Shown: positions 43,470 through 51,797, counted from the stretch's first letter. The stretch: 64,000 bases of DNA from Chloroflexota bacterium (GCA_026707585.1 JAPOWQ010000040.1:1-64000), one strand, 5' to 3'. Notes: generated by a model not told the origin, from the sequence alone. A program made the numbers and translations.

Positions 43470-44195
43470 TTAGGGTTTTTGCCAGCGCATGAGGGTGAAT
43501 TCGGGGATGCGGTACCAGTCTTCGAAGCGGGGGTTGTGGCGGAGGGTGTCGTGGGGTGGGACGGGTTCGAGGAAGCGGCGGAGGATGAGGTTGGCGGCGA
43601 GGTAGGCCTGCATGTAGGCGCTGAGGGGGCGGTGCCAGTTGACGACTTGGTGGCCGCGCCAGTTGAGGGTGATGGGGCGCTCGTCGACGTATTGGTCGAC
43701 GGGGCGAAAGAGGCGGCGGCCGTCGGCGGCGCGTTCCCAGCCCGGTGAGGCTGTGATGAAGCCGAGGTTGGCGGCGACGAGGTTTCCGCCGGGCTTGAGG
43801 ACGCGGGCGGCTTCGGCAATGGCGGATCGAAAGTCGGGCACATCCACCCAGACGACGTAGCTGACGACGGTATCGACGGTGGACGAGGCGATGGGCAGCG
43901 CGGTGGCGGGGGACCTGACGATGGTAGCTTGGCCGGCGGAACGGTCCCGGGCGGCCTGGACCATTGGCCAGAAAAGGTCGAGCGCGATGGTGCGGGCGCC
44001 GCGTGCAGCGAGCATGCGGCTGAAGCGGCCCTCGCCGGCGCCAATGTCGAGGATGAGCTGTCCTTCTACGTTTCCGCAATCCTCCAACATGAGTTCGTCG
44101 AGGAGCATGGTGCGGCTGGGGTCGCCTTCGTCGATGAAGCGGATGTATTCGGCGGCGAAGGCCTGCCAGCCGCTAGGGTCGTCTTCGTCGGGCAT
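43470..44195 (-). CDS. Class I SAM-dependent methyltransferase
   Basis: A 241-residue methyltransferase. Motif I is QLILDIGAGEGRFSRMLAARG, followed by TIALDLFWPMVQAARD, ATALPIASSTVDTVVSYVVWVDVPDF and EAARVLKPGGNLVAANLGF, the pattern of UbiE-like small-molecule methyltransferases. The start is uncertain: ATG 44195 or ATG 44231 (12 residues longer). The substrate is unknown. It lies upstream of mcrB on the same strand, but 136 bases apart, so a link to restriction is not established. Confidence 0.75.
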   Translation of the reverse strand: MPDEDDPSGWQAFAAEYIRFIDEGDPSRTMLLDELMLEDCGNVEGQLILDIGAGEGRFSRMLAARGARTIALDLFWPMVQAARDRSAGQATIVRSPATALPIASSTVDTVVSYVVWVDVPDFRSAIAEAARVLKPGGNLVAANLGFITASPGWERAADGRRLFRPVDQYVDERPITLNWRGHQVVNWHRPLSAYMQAYLAANLILRRFLEPVPPHDTLRHNPRFEDWYRIPEFTLMRWQKP

Positions 44196-44371
44196 AGTCC
44201 ACGGGATGAACAAAGGGAGGGCATTGTGCATGAGTTGCAGCGTCCATTGGACCCTTGCGGCAGCACGAACGACGTTTCGCCGATGCCGACGGCGCTCGCC
44301 TCGCCGCTTTTGCCGTGGAGCACCTAGGCTCGTAGCGTCCAGACAAGCCAGCGCGTTTGGTTCTGAGTCCG

Positions 44372-45391
44372 ATGCCTGAGTTTCCAGTTGTTGATGCCGC
44401 CGGGTCGCCGTATGAGGCGGGGCGGGTGCATGGGGCGGCGGTGGCGGGGATGGTTCGGGCGGAGGTTGAGGTGCGGTTGGGCGGGATGGATCGGGAGGCG
44501 GCGTTTCGGCACGTGGCGGGCGTGAAGTCGTTTGTGAAGAAGTGGGCGCCGCATCTGCTGGATGAGGTGCGGGGGATTGCGGACGGGGCGGGGATCGATG
44601 CGCGGGCGGCGCTCTGGTTGCAGTGGGGGATGCGGGCGCCGGAGGCATGCACGGCGTTTGCGGTGGGGCCGGAGTTTACGGGTGACGGGACGGTGTATGC
44701 GGGGCAAACGAAGGACACAGGGCCGGGGGCGAACGAGCGGTCGATCGTGTTGAAGGTTCGGCCTGACGGTCGACCGGCGATTCTGAGTTTCAGCTACGCG
44801 GGTCACCTGGCGCAGATTGGCATCTGCTCCACCGGCGTGTCGCTGTGGGGGATGTCGCTCTATATCGACAGACGCGGCGGAGGCGACGGCCCTTTGCTCA
44901 AACGGATGCTGCTGGAATGCGACAGCGTAGCCGCGATGCGCGAACTGGCCGGGGCTTTATCGGACGACAACAGCGGCGCATTCGGGTTTAGCGATGCCGA
45001 CGGGAATATGGGGGTGCTGGAACGGCTGCCGGGGCGGCAGGTCTGGCTGGACGGCGGGCGCGACTCGATTGGGCACGCGAATATGATTGCTTCGCCGGAG
45101 CCGGCGGACCGGGCGATGGATTGCTACCCCACGCGGTGTCCCAGCGCCGGGGCGCGGCACCGGCGAGTGAATGAAGCGCTGGCGGAACGTCGCGGTGGGT
45201 TCGACGTGGCCGCGGGCTTTGCCATCCTCTCCGACCAAAAGGACCACCCGATGTCGATCTGCCGGGAGACGACGGAGGTGGACGGCATTTTGACGAACGC
45301 GGCTGTCGTGACTGAGCCGCTGGAGGGGCGGCTGCACGTGACGTACGGGCCGCCGACGAAGGCAAGGCCGCAGACAGTGAGCCTGACCTAG
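44372..45391 (+). CDS. C45-family peptidase / acyltransferase-like Ntn hydrolase
   Basis: A 339-residue protein of the acyl-CoA:6-aminopenicillanate acyltransferase-like (C45) family. GSPYEAGRVHGAAVAGMVRAEV opens the protein; EACTAFAVGPEFTGDGTVYAGQTKDTGPG contains the Cys expected to become the N-terminal nucleophile after self-cleavage. WGMSLYIDRRG and MSICRET follow. The substrate is unknown; penicillin synthesis is not implied. ATG 44372 begins the homologous part. It is divergent from the methyltransferase. Confidence 0.78.
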   Translation: MPEFPVVDAAGSPYEAGRVHGAAVAGMVRAEVEVRLGGMDREAAFRHVAGVKSFVKKWAPHLLDEVRGIADGAGIDARAALWLQWGMRAPEACTAFAVGPEFTGDGTVYAGQTKDTGPGANERSIVLKVRPDGRPAILSFSYAGHLAQIGICSTGVSLWGMSLYIDRRGGGDGPLLKRMLLECDSVAAMRELAGALSDDNSGAFGFSDADGNMGVLERLPGRQVWLDGGRDSIGHANMIASPEPADRAMDCYPTRCPSAGARHRRVNEALAERRGGFDVAAGFAILSDQKDHPMSICRETTEVDGILTNAAVVTEPLEGRLHVTYGPPTKARPQTVSLT

Positions 45392-45442
45392 CCCGACGCT
45401 TGCGTTTCGGACGACCTTGCCTGGCGGAAGTCCGACGGGCCG

Positions 45443-45850
45443 CTAGTCGTCGATCTGCCTGGCCCAGGGTGTCTCGGCGATGCCGCAGAGCGCTCCGCTG
45501 GGTAACGCGAAGCGCGCCGTGGTTTGGCCCCAGGGCTCCGCTTTCGGGCCGTGGAGCAGCTTGACGCCACGGCCTTCAAGAGCCTGAGCGGACGCCGGGA
45601 CTTCATCGACTTCGAACTCGATGGTCAGGCCCGGGGCGACCCGGTCGACGGCCGACCTGTCGCCGAACGTGGCTTCGGCGGCGGCCTCGCGGCTCCAGAG
45701 GCCGAAGTGGATGACTCCGGGGATCTTGACCGACGCGTAATCGGCGGAGGCGGAGTCGTCGACCTCAAGGCCCAGGTCGTGGCGGTAGAAGCTGACGGCG
45801 GCTTCGAGGTCGTCCACGATTTCGGCGATGCCAGCGAGGTGTCTGATCAT
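45443..45850 (-). CDS. VOC-superfamily (glyoxalase-like) protein
   Basis: A 135-residue protein with two beta-alpha-beta-beta-beta units: MIRHLAGIAEIVDDLEAAVSFYRHDLGLEV and later FEVDEVPASAQALEGRGVKLLHGPKAEPWGQTTARFALPSG. Such proteins bind a metal and act as lyases, dioxygenases or resistance proteins. No specific function can be read. The next gene on the same strand encodes a cupin. Confidence 0.72.
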   Translation of the reverse strand: MIRHLAGIAEIVDDLEAAVSFYRHDLGLEVDDSASADYASVKIPGVIHFGLWSREAAAEATFGDRSAVDRVAPGLTIEFEVDEVPASAQALEGRGVKLLHGPKAEPWGQTTARFALPSGALCGIAETPWARQIDD

Positions 45851-45903
45851 TTCGAGGGTCCTTCGAGGGTGGTGCCGGGGTCGGCGAGGACTGGAAAGCG
45901 CGA

Positions 45904-46398
45904 TCAGCGGTGAGTTTCAGGCCGCGGTTGGTCAGAGGTCCCGCGGAATTCGGGGGGCAATGTGTCCCGCCGCTCAGGGAGGCCCGTGCGCTCGGCTTGG
46001 GTCATCGGGCGATGGGAGTCGAGGGTGACGGTGTCGCTGTGGTCGGCGGGGTAGGGCGGGCTGGTAATGAAGAGGACGCGGGCGGGCGTGTCGCCGTCCG
46101 CGGCGAACTGGATGGAGTGGCCGGGGAGGGTGATTACGGACTCGCCGGCGGCGGCCTGGATTTCATGAGTCTGGCCGGATTGCGGGTCGTGGGTGATGGC
46201 TCGGATGCGGCCCGAGAGGACATACGTGACCTGCTCGAGGGTGAGGTGGGCGTGGATGCCGTAGGTGTGGCCGGGCTGGATGTCGCCTTCGGCCAGGGCG
46301 AGATGGGCGCAGGGGGTGAGGTCGATGGGGTAGACGACGATGCCGTCAGGGGCGGTGACGGGTGGGCCGGCACGTATTGGCTTCACGGCCTTTGACAC
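45904..46398 (-). CDS. Cupin-domain protein
   Basis: A 164-residue single-domain cupin. The metal motif 1 reads GHTYGIHAHLTLEQVTYVLSGRIRAI (His-His-Glu pattern about residues 44-60) and motif 2 follows at VITLPGHSIQFAADGD. The N-terminal part YPIDLTPCAHLALAEGDIQPG is typical. It may bind a small molecule or act as an isomerase or dioxygenase. The substrate is unknown. Confidence 0.72.
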   Translation of the reverse strand: MSKAVKPIRAGPPVTAPDGIVVYPIDLTPCAHLALAEGDIQPGHTYGIHAHLTLEQVTYVLSGRIRAITHDPQSGQTHEIQAAAGESVITLPGHSIQFAADGDTPARVLFITSPPYPADHSDTVTLDSHRPMTQAERTGLPERRDTLPPEFRGTSDQPRPETHR

Positions 46399-46489
46399 GC
46401 TGAATGGATCCTTTGGTGGTGGGAGTCGTTCCTAGGGTCACGCCTTGGTCGACGTCGCTGCGCTTCGCGGATCATGGCATCCAGGAGGG

Positions 46490-46576
46490 TGCCTGGCGAA
46501 GCGCCAGGGGGCGGAAGGTCGGTCGGTTCCGCGCTTGGGTGCGCGGAAGAGGGGCGCTTCGCGAAGCGCCCCTACG
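46490..46576. repeat. REP-type palindromes, left flank of rayT
   Basis: A 44-base unit (46533-46576) begins GCTTGGGTGCGCGGAAG and contains the perfect palindrome GGGGCGCTTCGCGAAGCGCCCC ending in CTACG. A second palindrome, CCTGGCG AAG CGCCAGG, sits at 46490-46506. A near-identical 43-base copy in the same orientation lies on the other side of the transposase gene (47276-47318). The right end overlaps the rayT stop codon. Confidence 0.7.
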
Positions 46577-47201
46577 ATGAAGCGCCCCGACGAGGGATCT
46601 TGGAAGTCGATGGGTTCTCTTGGTCCGAATCCCATGCAAGTGGGTTGTTCACGATGTATTCGCGGATCGAGCCGAGTTCTCGTTCATTGCGAATTACGCG
46701 TTCATAAAAGTTGCGTTGCCAGATCACCCGACCGGCCGTTGCTTGAGCCAGGTTTGCTCGTCCTGTTCCGACCGTCTTGAACGCGCCGACCAGCTCACCC
46801 AACGGCTTCCGTCGCGCTGCGGGCGCGGCTCTTGAATGGTGATGACCAGCGGATCGTTCAGTCGCAGGACCGAAGCCTGACTCAGCGAATTCGGTGAGGA
46901 CTATGATTCCATGAAGGTGATTCGGCATGACTACGTACTCGTCCAGCTCCACATATGGATACCTTTCACCTAGCCACTCCCACACCTCCACCATCAACTT
47001 ACCAAGGGTGTTTAGCTGAACTTCCTCGTCCCGGACGTTGCCGAACAGGCAGAGCTTGCGTCGGGTGACGATGGTCACGAAGTACGCGCCGGCCTGGGAA
47101 TAATCATAGCCCTGCAAGCGGATTGATCGACGGCGGCGAGGGCGACCGAGATCATCAGGATGAATTCTTCCCCGTTGTGATTTCGGTTTCTCGCTACGCA
47201 T
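46572..47201 (-). CDS. rayT: REP-associated tyrosine transposase (RayT / Y1_Tnp family)
   Basis: A 209-residue single-strand transposase of the IS200/IS605 Y1 relatives. AGAYFVTIVTRRKLCLFG opens the core, VELDEYVVMPNHLHGIIVL has the HUH-type MPNHLH motif, and IWQRNFYERVIRNERELGSIREYIVNNPL carries the catalytic Tyr and the C-terminal family signature. ATG 47201 starts the homologous region; the frame is open upstream but reads through the flanking repeat. REP elements flank it, as expected of a domesticated REP-spreading transposase. Confidence 0.85.
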   Translation of the reverse strand: MRSEKPKSQRGRIHPDDLGRPRRRRSIRLQGYDYSQAGAYFVTIVTRRKLCLFGNVRDEEVQLNTLGKLMVEVWEWLGERYPYVELDEYVVMPNHLHGIIVLTEFAESGFGPATERSAGHHHSRAAPAARRKPLGELVGAFKTVGTGRANLAQATAGRVIWQRNFYERVIRNERELGSIREYIVNNPLAWDSDQENPSTSKIPRRGASS

Positions 47202-47275
47202 TGTCTTGCGGCTGTGGGTCCAGCCGACTGAGATAGTGCATGCGGTTTGGGCGGGGGAAGCGGCGAGTCCGGCGT

Positions 47276-47318
47276 GCTTGGGTGCGCGGAAGAGGGCGCT
47301 TCGCGAAGCGCCCCTACG
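47276..47318. repeat. REP-type palindrome, right flank of rayT
   Basis: A 43-base copy of the 46533-46576 unit, same orientation, differing by one missing G before GCGCTTCGCGAAGCGC. A partial palindrome GACGCTTCGCGAGGCGCCC follows at about 47327-47345, near the end of the next gene. Confidence 0.7.
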
Positions 47319-47353
47319 GGAGGGGGATGACGCTTCGCGAGGCGCCCAGGCGT

Positions 47354-48124
47354 CTAGTGGGAGGCCTCGGCGACGGGGACGCCTTGGAGGAGGCCGGCCT
47401 GGTGCATTTTTTCCCAGGCGGTGAGGAAGGTGGCGTTCCATTCGTCGGTGAGGGGGTTGTGGAGCATGTCGCGGAAGACTTCCCAGAAGACGATGATGCC
47501 GTCAGCGCCGGCCTGGAGGGCGGCGTTGGCGACGTCGACCGAGCGCACCAGGGCGGCGGTGATGTAGGGCCGCTGTTCCCAGCCGGCGAACATGTCGGCG
47601 CACTCGCGCACGTGCCACACCGGGTCCACGCCGACGCCCTTGTACGGTTCGCAGAAGGGCAGGATGTGGGTGGCGCCGGCCTGGGCCACCACGGCGGCCT
47701 GGGTGAGGTTGAAGGTGGTGGTGCAGAAGGTTTCCACGCCCTCGGCGGCCAGGGTCGAAAAGGCTTCGAGGCCCTGGGTGGCGCAGGGGATCTTGATGAT
47801 GATCTGGTCGGACATCTTGGTGAAGACGTGGGCGACGTCCAGGAGTTCGGCCGTGGTGTGGCCGTCGATCTCGACCACGACCTGCTTATCGGTGATGTCG
47901 AGGTAGCGGCGGACGACCTCCGTCAATTGCCCGTACTTCTGGGTCATGTCGTCCAGGACGACGGTATTGGTGACGATGCCGTAGCCACCGCGGGGCAGCC
48001 AGACCTTCAGGTCTTCAGGGTCGCCGGCCAGCCAGATGGCCGGGCCGCGTTCGGTGAGTCGAGCCTGGGTAACCGGGCCCACGTCGGTCTCGACGCCGTC
48101 AGCCGTGATTGTCATGCCAGCCAT
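47354..48124 (-). CDS. Transaldolase-family protein
   Basis: A 256-residue TIM barrel like transaldolase / fructose-6-phosphate aldolase. The Schiff-base Lys is in QIIIKIPCATQGLEAF (about residue 103); VNTTTFNLTQAA-like FCTTTFNLTQAAVVAQAGATHILPF follows, and the N-terminal GGYGIVTNTVV replaces the usual TNP motif. It may be an aldolase for sugar or sugar-acid carbon skeletons. Its start shares one base with the stop of the VOC gene upstream, so the two are one operon. Confidence 0.75.
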   Translation of the reverse strand: MAGMTITADGVETDVGPVTQARLTERGPAIWLAGDPEDLKVWLPRGGYGIVTNTVVLDDMTQKYGQLTEVVRRYLDITDKQVVVEIDGHTTAELLDVAHVFTKMSDQIIIKIPCATQGLEAFSTLAAEGVETFCTTTFNLTQAAVVAQAGATHILPFCEPYKGVGVDPVWHVRECADMFAGWEQRPYITAALVRSVDVANAALQAGADGIIVFWEVFRDMLHNPLTDEWNATFLTAWEKMHQAGLLQGVPVAEASH

Positions 48125-48537
48125 TAGAGATGCCTCCCGTCAACCAGTTGCAGTCCCACGCCCAGGGTTTTGTCGGTGTCGAGGAATGAAATGCGCCAGT
48201 CGGAAGAACTGACGATGGGGTCGGTGCCGCCGATGCCGAATTCTCCGCTCAAGGTTGCCAGGGTGTCGTCCATCGCGTCGTCGCGGAAGGCGACGTGGTG
48301 GACGCTGGGGCCGTGTTCGTGCAGGTGGGCGGCGAACTTGCTGACCTCGTCGTTGGTGGGGCAGATGATTTCGAGATAGCTGTCGGTGTCGCCGATCTGG
48401 AGAGCGGCGTAGGCGTTGCCTTCTTCCTCCGACTCCCAGATTTTGAACGGCGTCATGCCCAGCTTTTCCTGGAACAGGGCCAGGGCGGCTTCGCGGTCGG
48501 GCACGACGTAGGCGATGTGGTGAACGGCATCGAACAT
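48124..48537 (-). CDS. VOC-superfamily protein (methylmalonyl-CoA epimerase-like)
   Basis: A 137-residue VOC protein: FDAVHHIAYVVPDREAALALFQEKLGM, YLEIICPTNDEVSKFAAHLHEHGPSVHHVAFRDDAMDDTLA and GVGLQLVDG. The spacing of His and Glu resembles methylmalonyl-CoA epimerase, but no mutase genes are near. It is coupled to the transaldolase-like gene and 73 bases beyond the enolase-superfamily gene start region, so a shared sugar-acid pathway is possible. Confidence 0.7.
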   Translation of the reverse strand: MFDAVHHIAYVVPDREAALALFQEKLGMTPFKIWESEEEGNAYAALQIGDTDSYLEIICPTNDEVSKFAAHLHEHGPSVHHVAFRDDAMDDTLATLSGEFGIGGTDPIVSSSDWRISFLDTDKTLGVGLQLVDGRHL

Positions 48538-48610
48538 GGCGGCCTCCGGGGACGGCCTGCAGATTTAGGGAGAGTGTACGCCTTCGAGGTCGGTACGGGT
48601 TGCCGCGCAA

Positions 48611-49735
48611 CTACTCGATGAAGGTGCGCCAGGGGTAGGAGGGTTCGGGGCCGTCGGCTTCGTCGTCCAGGGCGTCGAGGTTCAAATCGTCGATGCCGAG
48701 GCCGGGTTTGTCGCTGAGGTGCATGTAGCCGTCGTGGACTTCCATGGATTCGCCGGCGACGCGGCGGCGCAGTTCGGCCTCGGGGTAGGCGGTTTCGAGC
48801 ACCTGGAAGTTGGGGGTGACGGCGGCGATCTGCATGGCCATGGCGGCGGAGATCGGGCCGCCGGAGTTATGGGGCGCGACCTGGATGTAGTACGTCTCGG
48901 CGGCGGCCGCGATCTTGCGGACCTCGGTGATGCCGCCGGCGTGGGTCAGGTCGGGCTGGATGAAGGCGGCGCCCTGGCCTTCGAGCAGTTCACGGTAGTC
49001 CTGGCGGCTGAAAAGCTTTTCGCCGCAGGCGATGGGCGTGGCCATGCGCGGGGCTAGGGCGCACATGGCTTTGACGTTTTCGGCGGGGATGGGTTCTTCC
49101 AGCCAGACGGGGCGGGCTGGCGCGAGGGCCTGGGAGGCCTCGATGGCGAGGCGGGGGGTGAGGCGTTCGGCGCACTCGATGTGGATTTCGAAATCAGGGC
49201 CGGTGGCCTCGCGGATGCCCTCCACGAGCTCGGCGGCGAAGCGGATGGCGGCAACGTCGGTGCGCTGGCCGGGCGAGCCGAACGGGGTGACCTTGACGCC
49301 GCGGTAGCCCTCGTTCCGGGCGCGGATGGCGCCTTCCACGTGGTCGGCCACGGAGTCCATCCAGCGCGAAACGCCGCCGGCGTAGACGCGGACTTTGCGG
49401 CGGACGGGTCCGCCCAGGAGTTTCCAGACCGGCACGCCGTAGCGTTTGCCCTGCAGGTCCCAGAGGGCGCCGTCGATGGCGGAGATGGCGCTGTTGACGA
49501 TGGGTCCGCCGCGCCAGCCGGTGTAGAGGTCGCGCCAGATGAGCTCGATGGCTGAGGAGTCGTGGCCGAGCAGGCGGGGGGTGAACTGGCGGATGACGGC
49601 GGCGACGGCGGGACCGCGGTCGGAGGTGGAGCCTTCGCCCCAGCCGAAGAGGCCCTCGTCGGTCGAGACGCGGACGAAGAGCCACTCGCGCCAGCGGACG
49701 AACTTGATGACGACGTCGATGCCGGTGATTTTCAT
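48611..49735 (-). CDS. Enolase-superfamily sugar-acid dehydratase (mandelate racemase/galactonate dehydratase-like)
   Basis: A 374-residue enzyme of the mandelate racemase subgroup. An N-terminal capping domain (MKITGIDVVIKFVRW, VSTDEGLFGWGEGS) precedes a barrel with metal ligands in IHIECAERL, WLEEPIPAENV and IACGEKLFSRQDY, the His in QVAPHNSGGPI, and a catalytic-region KVTPFG. Such enzymes remove water from aldonic acids. ATG 49735 was chosen over an in-frame start at 49813 because the latter lies in the repeat hairpin. The substrate is not determined. Confidence 0.8.
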   Translation of the reverse strand: MKITGIDVVIKFVRWREWLFVRVSTDEGLFGWGEGSTSDRGPAVAAVIRQFTPRLLGHDSSAIELIWRDLYTGWRGGPIVNSAISAIDGALWDLQGKRYGVPVWKLLGGPVRRKVRVYAGGVSRWMDSVADHVEGAIRARNEGYRGVKVTPFGSPGQRTDVAAIRFAAELVEGIREATGPDFEIHIECAERLTPRLAIEASQALAPARPVWLEEPIPAENVKAMCALAPRMATPIACGEKLFSRQDYRELLEGQGAAFIQPDLTHAGGITEVRKIAAAAETYYIQVAPHNSGGPISAAMAMQIAAVTPNFQVLETAYPEAELRRRVAGESMEVHDGYMHLSDKPGLGIDDLNLDALDDEADGPEPSYPWRTFIE

Positions 49736-49790
49736 GCGCGGACCTCCTGGAATCGACCCTTGTTTAATGCCAGGGCGGATGCCCGGAAGA

Positions 49791-49823
49791 CCCTCACCCC
49801 AACCCTCTCCCACGGGGAGAGGG
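49791..49823. repeat. Hairpin repeat of the CCCTCACCCCAACCCTCTCCC type
   Basis: CCCTCTCCC (49803-49811), loop ACG, GGGAGAGGG (49815-49823) form a perfect 9-bp stem preceded by CCCTCACCCCAA. This sequence type is a dispersed intergenic repeat in several GC-rich bacteria. It lies between the nth stop and the enolase-superfamily start, both minus strand, so it may also weaken read-through. Confidence 0.6.
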
Positions 49824-49857
49824 AGAAGGAGCGGCCGCTCGGTAGCAGACGAGAGGG

Positions 49858-50604
49858 TTATGCAAAGGTCGCCTGGAAGGGGGATTTGGCCGGCCGGACC
49901 GGCGCGGCGGACGACGGGCAGATGTCGTTGAGGACGCAGCCTTCGCAGTCGGGTTTACGGGCGTCGCAGACGCGGCGGCCATGCCAGATGACGGCGATGC
50001 CGGCGAAGATCCAGTCGTCCTGGTCGAGCGTGTCGGTGAGGTCGCGCTCGATCTTGACGGGGTCGGTGGCGCGGCTGAGGCCGAGGCGCTGGGACAGGCG
50101 CTTGACGTGAGTGTCGACGACGACGCCGCTGGGGATGCCGAAGGCCTCGCCGAGGACGACGTTGGCGGTCTTGCGGGCGACGCCGCGGAGGCGCAGAAGC
50201 TCGGGCATGGTGCGGGGGACTTCGCCGTCGAAGTCGTGGATGAGTTGGGCGGCAGTTTCGCGGATAGCACGGGCCTTGCTGCGGAAGAAGCCGGTCTGGC
50301 GGATGACTTCCTCGACTTCGAGCTGCGGAGCGGCGGCCAGGGCGTGGGGCGTGGGGTAGCGGCGGAAGAGCTCGGGGGTGACGCGGTTGACGGTGACGTC
50401 GGTGGTCTGGGCGGAGAGGATGACGGCGATAAGGAACTGAAAGGGGTTGCGGTAGTTCAGCTCGGCGGCGGCTTCGGGGTAGAGCTCGCGGAGGCGGCGG
50501 ACAATTTCGGCGGCGCGGGCGCGGCGGACGGCCTTGGATTCGCGCCAGCGACGGATGGCGAAGGTGGTGCGCTTGGACCGTGCTGTCCGGCGTCGGGCTG
50601 CCAT
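49858..50604 (-). CDS. nth: Endonuclease III
   Basis: A 248-residue DNA glycosylase/AP lyase for oxidised pyrimidines. The helix-hairpin-helix LLRLRGVARKTANVVLGEAFG has the catalytic Lys, VVVDTHVKRLSQRLG has the catalytic Asp, and the C-terminal cluster loop CDARKPDCEGCVLNDIC matches C-x6-C-x2-C-x5-C for a 4Fe-4S cluster. The N-terminus has about 25 extra basic residues. Confidence 0.93.
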   Translation of the reverse strand: MAARRRTARSKRTTFAIRRWRESKAVRRARAAEIVRRLRELYPEAAAELNYRNPFQFLIAVILSAQTTDVTVNRVTPELFRRYPTPHALAAAPQLEVEEVIRQTGFFRSKARAIRETAAQLIHDFDGEVPRTMPELLRLRGVARKTANVVLGEAFGIPSGVVVDTHVKRLSQRLGLSRATDPVKIERDLTDTLDQDDWIFAGIAVIWHGRRVCDARKPDCEGCVLNDICPSSAAPVRPAKSPFQATFA

Positions 50605-50654
50605 GGCGGCAGGATATCCGGCGGGGCGGTGGAGCGGCTACGCGCCTGAGGAGG

Positions 50655-50951
50655 GTGGCTTCGCGCGGCCTCGCTCAAGCGGGGTGAGACGTCCTCCGCA
50701 ACGACAGCAGCGCCATGCCGGGCGAACAGGCGGGACAGGTGTCCCTCGCCGCAGCCGGCATCACGAACGTTGCGGCCGGAGACTTCGCCCGCCAGGTGGA
50801 GCAGGCGGTGAGCCAGACGCGACAGGAGACGTGCAAGCGAACCGTCGCGTACAAGGCTGACGTTAGCCTCGGCGTGTTAGTCGTAGCTGTCCACTTCAGT
50901 AGTGTTCCGTCGGGACCCTTGACGATCGACGGAGCCGAACCTGGCTCGCAT
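50655..50951 (-). pseudogene. Remnant of a class I SAM methyltransferase
   Basis: On the minus strand, from ATG 50951, the reading gives a methyltransferase-like N-terminus ending VDSYD, an in-frame TAA (50877-50879), and then in the same frame HAEANVSLVRDGSLARLL..., GRNVRDAGCGEGHLSRLFARHG and EDVSPRLSEAAR. The last blocks are motif I and the following acidic strand of a SAM methyltransferase. The 3' two-thirds are missing before nth begins. The stop and the truncation mean it is not functional. Confidence 0.6.
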
Positions 50952-51022
50952 ATCTCGCCCCCGAGCATCGGTCCCGTCGCGTAGGATTAGGCGTGCACAC
51001 GGTGGAGAAAGAAATCGTAGCG

Positions 51023-51262
51023 ATGGCCGGCGGCACGGCAACACCTGGACGGATAGCACGACGGAGGTTGTTGCGCGCCGCGTCTGTATCGACACTCGTC
51101 GTGGCTACGGGCGGCGCGCTGGGCGCGTGCCTGGGTGACCCGTCGCGGGATGAGGACGGGTACTACAAGTTCGCGCGCACACGCGCGCGGGGAGAGTACG
51201 AGTACGACCCGCAGGAGCGTGAGCGGCTGCGGCAGGAGTACAAACCAAGCGGCAGTACGTAG
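51023..51262 (+). CDS. Tiny Tat-signal lipoprotein 1
   Basis: A 79-residue exported protein. The signal is twin-arginine-like (RIARRRLLRAASVSTLVVATGG) with a lipobox ending at Cys (GALGAC, about residue 36). The mature part is only about 44 residues, charged and Tyr/Arg-rich (GYYKFARTRARGEYEYDPQERERLRQEY). I do not recognise a family. A GTG at 50993 is an alternative start. Two other proteins with the same build lie at 51429 and 53655. Confidence 0.6.
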   Translation: MAGGTATPGRIARRRLLRAASVSTLVVATGGALGACLGDPSRDEDGYYKFARTRARGEYEYDPQERERLRQEYKPSGST

Positions 51263-51428
51263 ACGCGGCCCAGGCCGGGCACGAGGAGCAGTGCCACGGC
51301 GGCCATCAGCATTGGAAGCCGCCGAGGCGTGCGCCAACGAATCGCTTGCCGGGGGCGCCGGCCGTTCCCGTTGTGCGGATATACTTCATGGTCATAGTTG
51401 AGGCTGCTTTCGCACTCGCGAGGTTCCC

Positions 51429-51635
51429 ATGGCGAACGATACGGATCGACGAGGTCAGACTGGACTTCGTGCCGGCACTCGAATTCAGCGGCGCCGGATG
51501 CTGGCAATTGGCGCCGCCGCGATAGCCGCGGCGGGCATTGCAGCCTGTGCCCCGGAGGACGAGGGCGCGGGAACCCGCGACAACCCATTCCCGTATAGCG
51601 AAGAGCGAACCGCTCGGCTGCGTACGCGCATGTAG
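51429..51635 (+). CDS. Tiny Tat-signal lipoprotein 2
   Basis: A 68-residue protein. The signal IQRRRMLAIGAAAIAAAGIAAC has a twin arginine and a lipobox Cys at about residue 40, leaving a mature peptide of under 30 residues with PEDEGAG, DNPFPYSEERTARLR. GAGGT lies before the ATG. No family recognised; the size and layout match its two neighbours. Confidence 0.55.
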   Translation: MANDTDRRGQTGLRAGTRIQRRRMLAIGAAAIAAAGIAACAPEDEGAGTRDNPFPYSEERTARLRTRM

Positions 51636-51727
51636 CCCCGGCGCGACCTCGGTCGCGTCATTGACGGCGACACGACGGCCCGTGCCTGTGCGAGTGCGCC
51701 TACTACCCGCCCTGGTTTCGAGGACAT

Positions 51728-51763
51728 GATCAAGGCCCGGCGCCGAAGCGCCGGGCCTTGATT
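51728..51763 (-). terminator. Strong hairpin with UUCG loop downstream of the solute-binding protein gene
   Basis: CAAGGCCCGGCGC (51731-51743) pairs with GCGCCGGGCCTTG (51748-51760), extended by two A-T pairs. Read on the minus strand, the loop is TTCG closed by C-G, the extra-stable UUCG tetraloop. It lies 36 bases past the stop of the leftward solute-binding protein gene. The T tract after the stem is weak. Confidence 0.7.
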
Positions 51764-51797
51764 CTGTCGGCGTCCCAGGTCCGGACGCTCGCCAGGA

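Noticed and set aside
43334-44044. Apparent N-terminal extension of mcrB of about 230 residues
   Set aside because: It overlaps the methyltransferase gene in another frame, is Pro/Ser/Arg-rich, and has no relation to McrB; the conserved part starts after the ATGs at 43363 and 43333.
51163-51588. Minus-strand frame with a hydrophobic stretch opposite the small lipoproteins
   Set aside because: No ribosome binding site or recognisable domain; the two plus-strand lipoprotein signals explain the region better.
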